This document shows, in pieces, positions 54,320 to 64,000 of a DNA stretch of 64,000 nt. Location of the stretch: NCBI RefSeq assembly GCF_900492205.1, contig NZ_UEYQ01000009.1, positions 1-64,000 on the forward strand, read 5' to 3'. The notes beneath the pieces were generated by a model. That model had not been told where the DNA came from. It made no database searches and worked only from the letters and a program-made list of their open reading frames with translations. The translations under genes and the position numbers were made by a program. Positions within the stretch are counted from its first letter, which is position 1; every line of letters starts with the position of its first letter. The stretch is from Ciceribacter sp. T2.26MG-112.2. GTDB lineage: Bacteria; Pseudomonadota; Alphaproteobacteria; Rhizobiales; Rhizobiaceae.

Positions 54320-55300
54320 TCAGAACGCGATCTTCGCATCCAGTTCGCCGAGCGGCTGGACGCCGGAAAGAAGCGCCCTCGCCTCTTCCTCGTCCTTGCG
54401 GATCTGCGCGACCAGCGGTTCCAGCCCGCTGAACTTCAGCTCGTCGCGCAGGTGGCCGAAGAAGGACACGCGACAGTGCTCGCCATAGAGATCGCCGGAG
54501 AAGTCGAAGACGAAGGTTTCCAGCAGGGGCGCACCATCGTCGGTGACGGTCGGACGGTAGCCGAAGCTCGCGACGCCATCGTGCAGGCTGCCGTCCGGCC
54601 GGCGCAGGCGCACCGCGTAGATGCCGGGCTTCAGCTCCGCTTCCGGCGCAAGCGCCATATTGGCCGTCGGATAGCCCAGCGTGCGGCCGAGCTGCTGGCC
54701 CTTGATGACCTCGGCCTCGACGGTGAAGCGATAACCGAGCAGGCCGGCGGCTTCGGACACGTTGCCCTCGGCAAGCAGCCGGCGGATGCGGCTCGACGAG
54801 ACGACCTCGGCACCCTCGTCGCGGAAGGCGTCGACCAGCGTCACGCCGAAGCCGTTGCGCTTGCCGGCCTCCATCAGGAAGGCGGGGCCGCCCTCGCGGC
54901 CCTTGCCGAAATGAAAGTCGAAGCCGGTCACGACCTCGGTGGCGCCGAGCCACTCGACCAGGATCGAGCGGACGAACTCCTCGGCCGAGCGGGAGGCGAA
55001 TTCGCGGTCGAAGGGATATTCGATGACCGAGTGGAAACCCATGGCCTCGAGCACCTGGGCGCGAACCGGCGCCGGCGACAGCCGGAAGACCGGCTTGTCG
55101 GGATTGAAGACTGTGCGTGGATGCGGCTCAAAGGTCAGCACCAGGGCGGGAACGCCACGCGACTTCGCCAGTTTCAGCGCCCGGTTGAGCACGGTCTGGT
55201 GGCCGCGATGCACGCCGTCGAAATTGCCGATGGCGATCACCCCGCCTTTCAGCTTTTCCGGCAGCGGCTTCTTCTTCTCGTTGCGATGAAAGACGGTCAT
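54320..55300 (-). CDS. ribF: Bifunctional riboflavin kinase / FAD synthetase
   Basis: The 326-residue enzyme makes FMN and then FAD. The N-terminal nucleotidyltransferase half has VIAIGNFDGVHRGHQTVL and TFEPHPRTVF, with SSSRIRRLLAEGNV; the C-terminal kinase half has GRTLGYPTANMAL and GVASFGYRPTVTDDGAP, with a C-terminal LLETFVFDFSGDLYG. All family motifs are intact. It follows the TIGR01459 HAD gene by 14 bases and is upstream of the YeeE pair. No FMN riboswitch was seen. Confidence 0.96.
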   Translation of the reverse strand: MTVFHRNEKKKPLPEKLKGGVIAIGNFDGVHRGHQTVLNRALKLAKSRGVPALVLTFEPHPRTVFNPDKPVFRLSPAPVRAQVLEAMGFHSVIEYPFDREFASRSAEEFVRSILVEWLGATEVVTGFDFHFGKGREGGPAFLMEAGKRNGFGVTLVDAFRDEGAEVVSSSRIRRLLAEGNVSEAAGLLGYRFTVEAEVIKGQQLGRTLGYPTANMALAPEAELKPGIYAVRLRRPDGSLHDGVASFGYRPTVTDDGAPLLETFVFDFSGDLYGEHCRVSFFGHLRDELKFSGLEPLVAQIRKDEEEARALLSGVQPLGELDAKIAF

Positions 55301-55314
55301 GGCCAGTCCTCGTC

Positions 55315-56163
55315 TCAGGCGAGCCTCTGCATCCAGTAGTTCGGAGCGGCATTCTCGCGCTTCAGCCAGGCATTGAGGATCGCCTCGTCCGGCTTGCCGT
55401 TGACGGTGTATTCGGCGGCATGGATGCCGCCGGAAATGTAGAGAAGGTCGAGCCCGGCATCCAGCGCTCCGCGCACGTCGGTCGGCATGCCGTCGCCGAT
55501 CGCCAGCACGCGGCTCTTGTCGACCGGGCCCTTGTGGGCTTCGGCGGCGGCGAGCGAGGCCTCGTAGATCGGGCTGTGCGGCTTGCCGGCGATGCGGGTC
55601 GCGCCGCCGATCTGCTCGTAATAGGCGGCGACCGCACCGGCGCAGGGGATGATGCGATGGCCGCGCTCGACGACGAGGTCGGGATTGGCGCAGATCAGCG
55701 GCGCCTGACGGGCGGCAAAGGCCGCCAGCATGTCGTGATAATCCTCCGGCACTTGCGTCTCGTCATCGAAGAAGCCGGTGCAGACGATCGCCTCGGCCTC
55801 CTCGGCGGGCACGCGAACGACGTCGAGGTCGTCGAGCAGGTTGAGGTCACGATCGGGACCGAGGAAGAAGATCTTCTTCGGGCCGGCGGCGATCAGCGTG
55901 CGGGTCACGTCGCCCGAGGTGACAATCTTATCATAGGCCGTGTCGGCGACGCCGATCATCCGCAACTGGTTGATGACGTCCTGCGAACGGCGCGGCGAAT
56001 TGGTGATGAGAACCACTGAGACGCCGGCGGCGCGGGCCGCCGTCAGCACTTCCGAGGCTGCAGGAAAGGCGTCGATACCGTTGTGCAGCACGCCCCATAC
56101 GTCACAGAGGATGACGTCGTAACGCTCGGTGACATCGCTCAAGGTGGAAATGCGCTCGGCCAT
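55315..56163 (-). CDS. TIGR01459-type HAD hydrolase (NagD-like)
   Basis: The 282-residue protein starts at ATG 56163 (CAGGAACA ribosome site). HAD motif I is VILCDVWGVLHNGIDAFPAA (nucleophile Asp, then W in place of the second Asp as in this subfamily: D-V-W-G), followed by VSVVLITNSPRRS, GKPHSPIYEASL and AIGDGMPTDVRGAL. It belongs to the class IIA (NagD/Pho2-like) group. Substrate is unknown. It precedes ribF by 14 bases on the same strand, which may link it to flavin or nucleotide metabolism. Confidence 0.92.
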   Translation of the reverse strand: MAERISTLSDVTERYDVILCDVWGVLHNGIDAFPAASEVLTAARAAGVSVVLITNSPRRSQDVINQLRMIGVADTAYDKIVTSGDVTRTLIAAGPKKIFFLGPDRDLNLLDDLDVVRVPAEEAEAIVCTGFFDDETQVPEDYHDMLAAFAARQAPLICANPDLVVERGHRIIPCAGAVAAYYEQIGGATRIAGKPHSPIYEASLAAAEAHKGPVDKSRVLAIGDGMPTDVRGALDAGLDLLYISGGIHAAEYTVNGKPDEAILNAWLKRENAAPNYWMQRLA

Positions 56164-56268
56164 TCGCTGTTCCTGACTGTAAAAATGCACGGGCTGACAT
56201 TGCAAAGGAATGCCCCGATGGCAAGGCCCTTTGCCGGCACGGATGGAAATTTGCCGGGATGCCCGCGC

Positions 56269-57657
56269 TCAGAGTGCCAACCGCCAGAGCAGGCCGAGCG
56301 CGGCAGCCGTCAGCAGGGTGCGGCCCATGCCCTGCTTGAGAACGAAGATCATCACCGCCGACAGGAAGGCCAGGACCAGGGCGGCCGGATCAAGCGTGGT
56401 CGGGTCGGGCAGCGGCAGGGAGACGGAGAAGGCGGGGGCTGCTCCACCCGGAGCCTCGGCCGCGACCGGCCAGATGGACCACTGCCCGACCTCCGCGAAC
56501 AGCACGTGCAGGGCAAACCAGACCGCAAGGTTTAGGATGACGCCGACCACGGCGGCGGTGATCGCCGAAAGCGCTGCGGTAATCATGCGATTGCCGCGCA
56601 GCCGCTCGACATAGGGCGCGCCGGCGAAGATCCAGACGAAGCTCGGGACGAAGGTCGCCCAGGCCGCGAGCAGCCCGCCGAGCACACCACCGAGGAAAGG
56701 CGGCAGACCGCCGGCATCGCGGAAGCCGGCGAGAAAACCGACATAGGACAACACCAGCACGAGCGGCCCGGGCGTGGTTTCGGCCAACGCCAGGCCGTCG
56801 AGCATCTCGCCGGGTTTCAGCCAATGATACTGATCGACCGCCACCTGCGCGACATAGGCGAGAACGGCATAGGCGCCGCCGAAGGTGACGAGCGCCATGC
56901 GGGAGAAGAAGGCGAAGACCTCGGCAAGACCGCCCTCGCCGGCAAGCAGCCAGAGCGGAAGGATCGGCGCCTGCCAGACGATCAGCCAGAAGGCGAGCGT
57001 GGCGAGCGAGCGGCCGAGGCGGCGCGGTTCCGCCCGGTCCGGCTCGCCAGGATCGGAGGCATGGGTGTCGTCGCGCGCAACCGCCCGTGCCTCGGCCAGA
57101 CCGGCAAGCCCGGCCGCCAACACGACGAGTGGAAAAGGCAGAGCGAAAGCGAACAGGGCGAGGAAGGCGGCAAGGGCAATGAGACGATGGAAGCGCGTCT
57201 TCAAGGCGCGGCGGCCGATCCTGACCACCGCCTCGACGACGATCGCCAGGATCGCCGCCTTCAGCCCGAAGAACAGGCCGGCGACCCAGCCGACGTCGTG
57301 ATAATAGGCATAGAGCGTCGACAGGCCGAGAATGACGGCAAGCCCCGGCAGGACGAAGAGCAGGCCGGCCGCCATTCCGCCGCGAACGCCGTGCGTCAGC
57401 CAGCCGATATAGGTCGCAAGCTGTTGGGCTTCCGGGCCGGGCAGCAGCATGCAGAAATTGAGCGCGTGCAAGAACCGGTCTTCGGACACCCAGCGCTTTT
57501 CCTCGACGCAGATGCGGTGCATCAGGGCGATCTGGGCTGCCGGGCCGCCGAAGCTCATGAGGCCGATATGGGCAAAGGCGCGCACCAGTTCGGAGAACGC
57601 CCCTTGTGCCTTATCTTCCGTGAGTCCGCGCAATCGCTCTGTCACATGTTCTGTCAT
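56269..57657 (-). CDS. chrA: ChrA-family chromate transporter (two-domain form)
   Basis: The 462-residue protein is a full-length two-domain CHR transporter. The first domain has LMSFGGPAAQIALMHR, FCMLLPGPEAQQLATYIGWL and the second LVTFGGAYAVLAYVAQ with ALAETTPGPLVLVLSYVGFL. Each half has about six helices. ChrA pumps chromate out in exchange for, or with, protons. No chrB regulator is next to it. It lies between the HAD gene and groESL and transcribes away from groES. The single-gene setting suggests an acquired or housekeeping-like resistance gene. Confidence 0.93.
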   Translation of the reverse strand: MTEHVTERLRGLTEDKAQGAFSELVRAFAHIGLMSFGGPAAQIALMHRICVEEKRWVSEDRFLHALNFCMLLPGPEAQQLATYIGWLTHGVRGGMAAGLLFVLPGLAVILGLSTLYAYYHDVGWVAGLFFGLKAAILAIVVEAVVRIGRRALKTRFHRLIALAAFLALFAFALPFPLVVLAAGLAGLAEARAVARDDTHASDPGEPDRAEPRRLGRSLATLAFWLIVWQAPILPLWLLAGEGGLAEVFAFFSRMALVTFGGAYAVLAYVAQVAVDQYHWLKPGEMLDGLALAETTPGPLVLVLSYVGFLAGFRDAGGLPPFLGGVLGGLLAAWATFVPSFVWIFAGAPYVERLRGNRMITAALSAITAAVVGVILNLAVWFALHVLFAEVGQWSIWPVAAEAPGGAAPAFSVSLPLPDPTTLDPAALVLAFLSAVMIFVLKQGMGRTLLTAAALGLLWRLAL

Positions 57658-57704
57658 GCGGCCGTGTTAACGATGGCGCATGAAATATTTTCGACAGGCC
57701 GTGC

Positions 57705-57733
57705 TTGACTCGCTCATGGCCCGTCCTTATCTC
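57705..57733 (+). promoter_or_regulatory. Promoter of groESL
   Basis: TTGACT (57705-57710) and TATCTC (57728-57733) are separated by exactly 17 bases, directly upstream of the CIRCE element. Initiation would fall at about 57740, at the edge of CIRCE, the usual arrangement for HrcA repression. Confidence 0.75.
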
Positions 57734-57740
57734 CAGCTCG

Positions 57741-57767
57741 CTAGCACTCACCAGAGGGGAGTGCTAA
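57741..57767. promoter_or_regulatory. CIRCE element (HrcA operator)
   Basis: CTAGCACTC-N9-GAGTGCTAA matches the CIRCE consensus TTAGCACTC-N9-GAGTGCTAA except for one base at the outer left. It lies 58 bases upstream of the groES ATG. HrcA is a heat-labile repressor. Confidence 0.97.
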
Positions 57768-57825
57768 CAATATCCACGCGGATCCTTCGTGATCCGCTCA
57801 TGTCATTTGATCGAGGGATTAGACA

Positions 57826-58122
57826 ATGGCAAGCACCAATTTCCGTCCGCTTCACGACCGCGTCGTCGTGCGCCGTATCGAGGCCGAAGAAAAGACCAAG
57901 GGCGGCATCATCATTCCCGACACCGCCAAGGAAAAGCCGGCTGAAGGCGAAATCGTCGCTGTCGGCTCGGGCGTCCGCGACGACCACGGCAAGGTCGTTC
58001 CGCTCGACGTCAAGGTCGGCGACCGCGTCCTGTTCGGCAAGTGGTCGGGCACCGAAGTCAAGCTCGACGGCGTAGACCTTCTGATCATGAAGGAAGCCGA
58101 CATCATGGGCGTCATCGGCTGA
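57826..58122 (+). CDS. groES: Co-chaperonin GroES
   Basis: The 98-residue protein starts [20 protein letters not shown] and has the mobile loop [16 protein letters not shown] and C-terminal [14 protein letters not shown]. It forms the heptameric lid of the GroEL folding chamber. ATG 57826 is preceded by a weak ribosome site. It is first in the groES-groEL operon under CIRCE control, 60 bases before groEL. Confidence 0.98.
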   Translation: MASTNFRPLHDRVVVRRIEAEEKTKGGIIIPDTAKEKPAEGEIVAVGSGVRDDHGKVVPLDVKVGDRVLFGKWSGTEVKLDGVDLLIMKEADIMGVIG

Positions 58123-58170
58123 TAAAGCCGGTTACCTCTTCCCAAAATCAACAATTCACCAATGGGCTAA

Positions 58171-59938
<1,768 letters not shown>

Positions 59939-59979
59939 AAAAGCCTGTCATACTGATCCAACCGGTTCAGTCTTCTTGG

Positions 59980-60003
59980 AAGGGCGGTCTTCGGACCGCC
60001 CTT
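59980..60003 (+). terminator. Rho-independent terminator of groESL
   Basis: A perfect 10-bp stem, AAGGGCGGTC/GACCGCCCTT, with a TTCG tetraloop, is followed by TCTGTTTG. It is 150 bases after the groEL stop, beyond the duplicated gene end. Confidence 0.9.
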
Positions 60004-60693
60004 TCTGTTTGTGCCAGGAGACAGTTTTCGCAACCCCAAATCACCTCCGCCCATCCGTTCGTACGCACATTCGGAGATGATAATGAAACTTCCGATTTAC
60101 TCCGGCACGGCAACGGCTATGCTCCATTTTGCTTAGATCCAGGCTTGGCGGCGGAAGACGAGGAAAGTCCAGGGTGTCGCAAAATTGCGTCGACCCGGCG
60201 ATTTTTAGAACTTACAGGTCAAAATGAGGCGTTCTCACTTTTTGGCAAGCGTGCTATCTGCAATGATTGCCCCTAGTTCCATAGGGGGAGGATCGGTTCG
60301 CAGGTCAGATATTCGCGGTATTCAAAAAACATTCTGGAACGCTAAAAATCGCATTGCGGACCGCGTGAAATATTTATAACGGTTCGGCGGATGATTGAAA
60401 TGCCAGGGTGAACGCTACGGGGGTGGCACCACCAATGGTAAACGGCCAGCGAGCCGGACATCAATGGGGAATGGGGTGGTTGTAACCTATGCGCGAAGCG
60501 CCTACTCTACAGCATACGTTAGTATATAGTTAACTGTACTTGGCGCCCTATCCGATGGCGTGCGTCCACGGCGCGTTTGAGGCCTCGACCGGATCGCCGA
60601 GCAAGTGGAGACGACGGCCGCCGTCCGGCGACCGGGAATAAACGCATTCAAGAGCGACGACACGTATATGTCGGGACATGCCGGGGGACCGCC
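60004..60693. other. Long intergenic region between groESL and the PAS-like hypothetical gene
   Basis: About 690 bases, less GC-rich than the coding DNA. I see no supported gene. Small features only: an 8-bp palindrome AGTTAACT near 60527, and a GGTGG/CCACC hairpin near 60425. A small RNA cannot be excluded, but nothing specific supports it. The plus-strand frame of the following gene remains open back to 60577. Confidence 0.5.
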
Positions 60694-61140
60694 TTGTTTA
60701 AGATTGCCAGAGCCAGTCTTGCAGCATCGTTCAGCGCGGGATTTCCCGAAGCTGATGACAGCATCAGCGATATTTGCACCCAGTTGACCGTTTCGGAGGG
60801 CTGGGTCGGCGACCTCTCCAACGGCGTCATCAAGCTTGGCGAACGCGCGACCCTGCTGCACGGGCTGAAGAACCCGGAATGCGGCCTGCTGAGCATGATG
60901 CGCTGCTACGACGCCAATGATCGGGCCCATATCCTCGAACTGTTCGAGCAGGCTGCGACCTCGTCGTCGCATTTCTGCTATTCGACGACGATCGCCCTGC
61001 CGAACGGCCACCGCCAGCCGGTGTTCTGCATCGGCGAATCGGACGGGCTCGAGGAGACAAGCGCCGGCAGCATGCTCGGCATCTTCGTCTTTCCGCGTTT
61101 CAAGCTGGCGGCCGCTTCGCCGCTGCGCGCCCTTTCCTGA
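60694..61140 (+). CDS. Hypothetical protein, possible PAS-like fold
   Basis: I start at TTG 60694 (MFKIARASLAASFSAGFPEA), giving 148 residues; the frame is open back to an ATG at 60577, which would add 39 mostly Arg-rich residues of low plausibility. The body has ERATLLHGLKNPECGLLSMM, DRAHILELFEQAATSSSHFC and SAGSMLGIFVFPRFKL, which loosely recalls a PAS domain, but I cannot name a family. Codon position bias supports the plus strand over the antisense frame. Monocistronic, with a gap of 200 bases before doxX. Confidence 0.6.
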   Translation: MFKIARASLAASFSAGFPEADDSISDICTQLTVSEGWVGDLSNGVIKLGERATLLHGLKNPECGLLSMMRCYDANDRAHILELFEQAATSSSHFCYSTTIALPNGHRQPVFCIGESDGLEETSAGSMLGIFVFPRFKLAAASPLRALS

Positions 61141-61217
61141 CATCCCCCATCGGCATCAGCTTTCCTTGACCCGTGGCCGGCGGTTCTGCCGGCGGCGCGG
61201 CAGCATCGTTTCATTTT

Positions 61218-61231
61218 ACTGAACGATCAGT
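61218..61231. promoter_or_regulatory. Candidate TetR-type operator upstream of doxX
   Basis: ACTGA-ACGA-TCAGT is a perfect inverted repeat in the context TTTTACTGAACGATCAGTCAA, 109 bases before the doxX ATG. The sequence style is that of TetR-family operators. No tetR-type gene is in the vicinity, so the regulator would act in trans. Confidence 0.5.
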
Positions 61232-61340
61232 CAAGGTTCGTCCATCTATCGCGGACGCACAAGAGGTGAGACAAGGCTCCCAGGAAATTCAAACCGCAGG
61301 GCTTGGGACCGACCCGCAAGCCCTCTCCCAGGAGCAAACC

Positions 61341-61784
61341 ATGTCCAACAGCAACAATGCCCTCATCCTTATCGCCCGCGTGCTTCTCTCCTTCATCTTC
61401 ATCTATTCCGGCTATGGCAAACTGATCGACCCGGCCGGTACCGCCGGCATGATCACCGGCGCCGGCCTGCCCGCCGCCACCGCGCTCGCCTATCTCGCCG
61501 GCCTGTTCGAGCTGGCCGCCGGCCTGTTCGTCCTCGTCGGCTTCCAGACCAAGATCACCGGCTGGCTGCTCGCCCTGTTCTGCGTGTTCACCGGCGTCGT
61601 CTTCCACGGCTCGGCCATCAACGTGCCGGACTTCCCGGCTGCCGCAAACGGCTGGCTGAGCGTGCTCAACCAGATCATGATGATGAAAAACATCACGCTG
61701 GCCGGCGCTTACATCCTGCTCGCCGCCTTCGGCCCGGGCGCCTATTCGCTCGACGCCCGCCGCGGTGTGGCCGTCGCCGCCTGA
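61341..61784 (+). CDS. DoxX family membrane protein
   Basis: The 147-residue protein has four membrane helices: LILIARVLLSFIFIYSGYGK with the DoxX start, TALAYLAGLFELAAGLFVLV, ITGWLLALFCVFTGVVFHG, and ITLAGAYILLAAFGPGAYSL. ATG 61341 follows a good AGGAG site. DoxX/DoxD-like proteins are linked to oxidoreductase partners or redox stress; function is unsettled. It has its own terminator downstream and a candidate TetR-type operator upstream. Confidence 0.92.
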   Translation: MSNSNNALILIARVLLSFIFIYSGYGKLIDPAGTAGMITGAGLPAATALAYLAGLFELAAGLFVLVGFQTKITGWLLALFCVFTGVVFHGSAINVPDFPAAANGWLSVLNQIMMMKNITLAGAYILLAAFGPGAYSLDARRGVAVAA

Positions 61785-61808
61785 ACGAACTCAGTTCCCT
61801 GCCCCAGA

Positions 61809-61837
61809 ACCGCCGGAGCGATCCGGCGGTTTTTTTT
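61809..61837 (+). terminator. Rho-independent terminator after doxX
   Basis: A perfect 9-bp stem, ACCGCCGGA/TCCGGCGGT, with a GCGA loop and a run of eight T including the last stem base. It is 25 bases after the doxX stop. A near-copy lies at 62032-62057. Confidence 0.95.
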
Positions 61838-61903
61838 GCTGGCAAAGATAGAGATAGCATTCCTCGGCAATTCGGTAGCCGAACCCGTGGCGCGGCTTCG
61901 CCA

Positions 61904-61951
61904 CCCCCTCATCCGGCGCTACGCGCCACCTTCTCCCCGCCGGGGAGAAGC
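61904..61951. repeat. RIME-like rhizobial intergenic palindromic element
   Basis: CCCCCTCATCCGGCGCTACG with the following CGCCACCTTCTCCCCGCCGG and GGAGAAG is the known motif of rhizobial intergenic mosaic elements. It holds two short palindromes: GGCGC-TAC-GCGCC and CTTCTCCCCG-CCGGGGAGAAG. No coding role is expected. Confidence 0.85.
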
Positions 61952-62031
61952 GGAACGGATATCGCTCGCCTTGCCAGGAACGATCATGGCGACGGTTATT
62001 TCTTGGACAGGCTGACCTCTGCCATCCGTTG

Positions 62032-62057
62032 ACCGCCGGAGCGACCCGGCGGTTTTT
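62032..62057 (+). terminator. Second copy of the doxX terminator hairpin
   Basis: ACCGCCGGA-GCGA-CCCGGCGGT followed by TTTTG repeats the doxX terminator with one stem change (T to C, making a mismatch pair). It is on the plus strand, opposite in sense to the next gene, so it is best seen as a duplicate left by a small local duplication. Confidence 0.75.
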
Positions 62058-62068
62058 GTGCGTCCCGC

Positions 62069-62668
62069 TCAGTCCCTGCGGGCCAGCCAGATGGTCGCGC
62101 CGCCGCAGTCCGGATCGTCAGTGACGTGGTCGACCACCGTGAAACCGTTCTCCCCAAGAAGCCGCCGGTATTCCTCAGGGCCAAGGCTCGCGTGATAGAG
62201 CGGCTCGCCCTCGAAGCTGCCGATCGCCACGCCTTTGCCCGGGCCCGAGGTGAACATCAGCATGGCGCCATCGGCCGCATGGGCGGCGAAGAGCGGAAAC
62301 ATAGCTCGCTGCTCGTTGGGCGTCAGATGAAAAAAGCTGTGCCAGGCGAGGAGGGCATCGAAGGTCCGGCCAAGCGCGAGACCCCGCATGTCGGCCACAC
62401 GCCAGTCGTCGAAGGGAAATCGCTCGCGGCAAAGGCCGATCAGCGTTTCGGAGGAATCGACGCCCGTGACGGCAAGGCCGCGGCGAATGAGGTCGGCCGC
62501 CATCGGTTCGCCGGAGCCGCAGCCGATGTCGAGCACGGAAGCCCCTGTCGGTAGGTTTGCCGCAAAGCGATCGAGCCAAGGCTTTTCAAACAGGTGTTTC
62601 GAGCGGATGCCGTCGAAGGCGAGGGCGTGGCGCTCGTAGAGACTGATCACCCGCTCCGCTTCGCTCAT
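62069..62668 (-). CDS. Class I SAM-dependent methyltransferase
   Basis: The 199-residue protein has motif I VLDIGCGSGEPMAADLIRRG with the acidic end of strand 2 in VTGVDSSETLIGL, then FDALLAWHSFFHLTPNEQRA and HAADGAMLMFTSGPGKG. It resembles small-molecule methyltransferases of the UbiE/Methyltransf_25 type; the substrate is unknown. It follows hisG by 7 bases on the same strand, so it may be co-transcribed with hisZ-hisG, but no histidine role is implied. Confidence 0.88.
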   Translation of the reverse strand: MSEAERVISLYERHALAFDGIRSKHLFEKPWLDRFAANLPTGASVLDIGCGSGEPMAADLIRRGLAVTGVDSSETLIGLCRERFPFDDWRVADMRGLALGRTFDALLAWHSFFHLTPNEQRAMFPLFAAHAADGAMLMFTSGPGKGVAIGSFEGEPLYHASLGPEEYRRLLGENGFTVVDHVTDDPDCGGATIWLARRD

Positions 62669-62675
62669 GGTCGCC

Positions 62676-63368
62676 TCACAGGGCCGCGCGGACCGCCGCG
62701 ACGATCTCGGCCACCCGGGGATCGCCCTCGTGCTCGGGCTTGCGGGCCCGCACGAGGCCGGCCTCGGACTTGAGGATGACGCCGTCGGACAGGATCTTCA
62801 GGTGATTGGCCCTGAGCGTCGAGCCGGTCGAGGTGATATCGACGATGATATCGGCCTGGCCGGCGGCGGGCGCCCCTTCCGTCGCGCCGAGGCTTTCGAC
62901 GATGCGGTAGAGCTGGATGCCGTGCTGGCTGGAGAAGAACTGCTGGGTGAGGCGCCAGTATTTCGTCGCGATCGCCAGACGGCGGCCGTGGCGGGCGCGG
63001 AAATCGGCGGCGACGTCGCCAAGGTCGGCCATGGTATCGACGTCGAGCCAGATTTCCGGCACGGCGACGACCACGTCGGCATGGCCGAAGCCGAGGCGGG
63101 CGCAGATCTCGACGCGCTTGTCGGCTTCCGCCAGCCCTTCGCGGATCAGGTCTTCGCCGGTCACGCCGAAGTCGACCGTGCCGGCGCCGATCTCGCGGGC
63201 GATTTCGGAGGCCGACAGGAAGGCGATCTCGATATCGTCCATGCCTTCGACGCGACCGCGATAGGAGCGGTCATTGCCGACGGCGACGATCTTCATGCCG
63301 GCGCGTTCGAAGATCGCCTGGCAATCGTCCTTCATCCGGCCCTTGGAGGGCAGCCCGATTGTGATCAT
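62676..63368 (-). CDS. hisG: ATP phosphoribosyltransferase, short form
   Basis: The 230-residue protein is the catalytic subunit of the first histidine step (PRPP + ATP). It begins [20 protein letters not shown] and has the phosphoribosyl-binding block [20 protein letters not shown]. It lacks the C-terminal regulatory domain, so it needs HisZ, which is encoded just upstream and overlaps it by 4 bases (ATGA). Arrangement and length are normal for alphaproteobacteria. Confidence 0.96.
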   Translation of the reverse strand: MITIGLPSKGRMKDDCQAIFERAGMKIVAVGNDRSYRGRVEGMDDIEIAFLSASEIAREIGAGTVDFGVTGEDLIREGLAEADKRVEICARLGFGHADVVVAVPEIWLDVDTMADLGDVAADFRARHGRRLAIATKYWRLTQQFFSSQHGIQLYRIVESLGATEGAPAAGQADIIVDITSTGSTLRANHLKILSDGVILKSEAGLVRARKPEHEGDPRVAEIVAAVRAAL

Positions 63369-64000
63369 GTGCGCGCCCTTTCCGTGTCGATCCGGTCGAG
63401 CCAGAGCGAAAAGCCGACGGCCGGAATATGGTTTTCCGCACCGAGCAGGGTCAGCAGCCGGTCGAAGCGGCCGCCGCCGGCCAGCACCGCAGGCACATCC
63501 TCGACACCGATCTCGTAGACAAGGCCGGTATAATAATCGAGCGGACGGCCGAAGGCGGCACGATAATTGATCCGGGAGAGATCGAGGCCGATATTGGCAA
63601 GGGCGGCGACCCGTTCGTCAAAGCGCGACAGTGCCGGACCGAGCTTGAGGCCAGCCGCATCGGCAAAGCCGGCGAGCGCGGCTGAGGCCTCCGACAGCGG
63701 CAGTTCGAGCGAGAGAAACTCGCGCAGCAGCAGCAGGGCCGCGCCATCGAGCCGGGTCTCGGCCAGTTCCAGCTTTTCCTTCAGGCGCATGGCGATTTCG
63801 GCCGGCGAGCGGCTGGCATTGGTGGAATAGCCGGTCGCCTGCATGGTCTCGTCGATCCGGGCGATCAGCGCCCGTTCATTGCCGCTCGAGACCATTGCGA
63901 CAATGTCGGGATCAAGGCCCTGCACAGGGTTGGGGCTGGCGAGTTTCTTCAGAAGCTGGTCGATCTGTTCGGGATTGCCAAAGGCCTGAATCAGCCGCTT
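63365..64000 (-). CDS. hisZ: ATP phosphoribosyltransferase regulatory subunit (N-terminus cut by window edge)
   Basis: The frame is open from the right edge to 63365, giving 211 visible codons, so the N-terminal part lies outside the window. It is a HisRS-like protein without aminoacylation; recognised blocks are [34 protein letters not shown] and [17 protein letters not shown]. It forms the hetero-octamer with short HisG and carries the histidine feedback site. The stop overlaps hisG (ATGA). Confidence 0.94.
   Translation of the reverse strand, partial: KRLIQAFGNPEQIDQLLKKLASPNPVQGLDPDIVAMVSSGNERALIARIDETMQATGYSTNASRSPAEIAMRLKEKLELAETRLDGAALLLLREFLSLELPLSEASAALAGFADAAGLKLGPALSRFDERVAALANIGLDLSRINYRAAFGRPLDYYTGLVYEIGVEDVPAVLAGGGRFDRLLTLLGAENHIPAVGFSLWLDRIDTERART

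Overview
The window is chromosomal DNA of an alphaproteobacterium, most probably a member of the Rhizobiaceae (Rhizobium/Agrobacterium group). The supporting signs are high GC with strong GC3 bias, an F0 operon in the order atpI-B-E-F'-F separated from F1, a short HisG paired with HisZ, small Hyphomicrobiales families (DUF2093, DUF4170, DUF2007), a RIME-like intergenic palindrome and a CIRCE-controlled groESL. Identification rests on sequence reading only. No rRNA, tRNA, CRISPR array, prophage or complete insertion sequence was seen.

Left part (1-17.6 kb): a leftward cluster glyQ - DUF4328-type membrane protein - LemA - EPSP synthase-like aroA - DUF2207 (cut by the left edge); glyS is not in the window. 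Two convergent toxin-antitoxin modules lie upstream of glyQ: a ParDE-type pair whose toxin is frameshifted, and an intact VapBC-type pair. Then come an S49 peptidase, an Nramp manganese transporter behind a perfect 7-1-7 palindrome, a TrmN6-like methyltransferase, a long-chain polyprenyl diphosphate synthase, a TPR-LysM protein, ispE, a short glycosyltransferase, a PA0069-type radical SAM protein and rnhB.

Middle (17.7-36 kb): F0 ATP synthase operon with a recognisable promoter and terminator; SleB-type hydrolase; corA-kup; a small heat-shock protein behind an FNR/FixK-type box; Mrp-type ATPase without its CxxC; a LuxR-type solo; an SMP-30 lactonase; a secreted PRC-barrel protein; a GGDEF-EAL protein; a PAS/receiver protein without a kinase; mutL and DUF2093.

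Right part (36-64 kb): envelope genes waaA-HAD-lpxK, DUF4170, a CysQ-like phosphatase, pmbA and a CPA2 antiporter; a patatin; the RNA-modification group rsmD, a pseudouridine synthase with a very long disordered repetitive tail, and tadA; a diguanylate cyclase; GNAT and lipoprotein genes; ileS with a patch of atypical codon use in its editing domain; a YeeE/YedE pair; ribF; a TIGR01459 HAD; chrA; groES-groEL followed by a duplicated gene end with hairpins; a PAS-like hypothetical; DoxX; a RIME-like element between two near-identical terminator hairpins; a methyltransferase; and hisG-hisZ (hisZ cut by the right edge).

Most of the window is housekeeping backbone. The accessory-looking pieces are the two TA modules, mntH, the YeeE pair and chrA, each placed between genes that I remember as neighbours in related genomes. 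No complete novel defence or biosynthetic system is apparent. The better leads are regulatory (FNR box at hsp20, Fur-type palindrome at mntH, TetR-like operator at doxX) and evolutionary (broken toxin, mosaic ileS, groEL 3' duplication, LemA-AroA-DUF2207 linkage).
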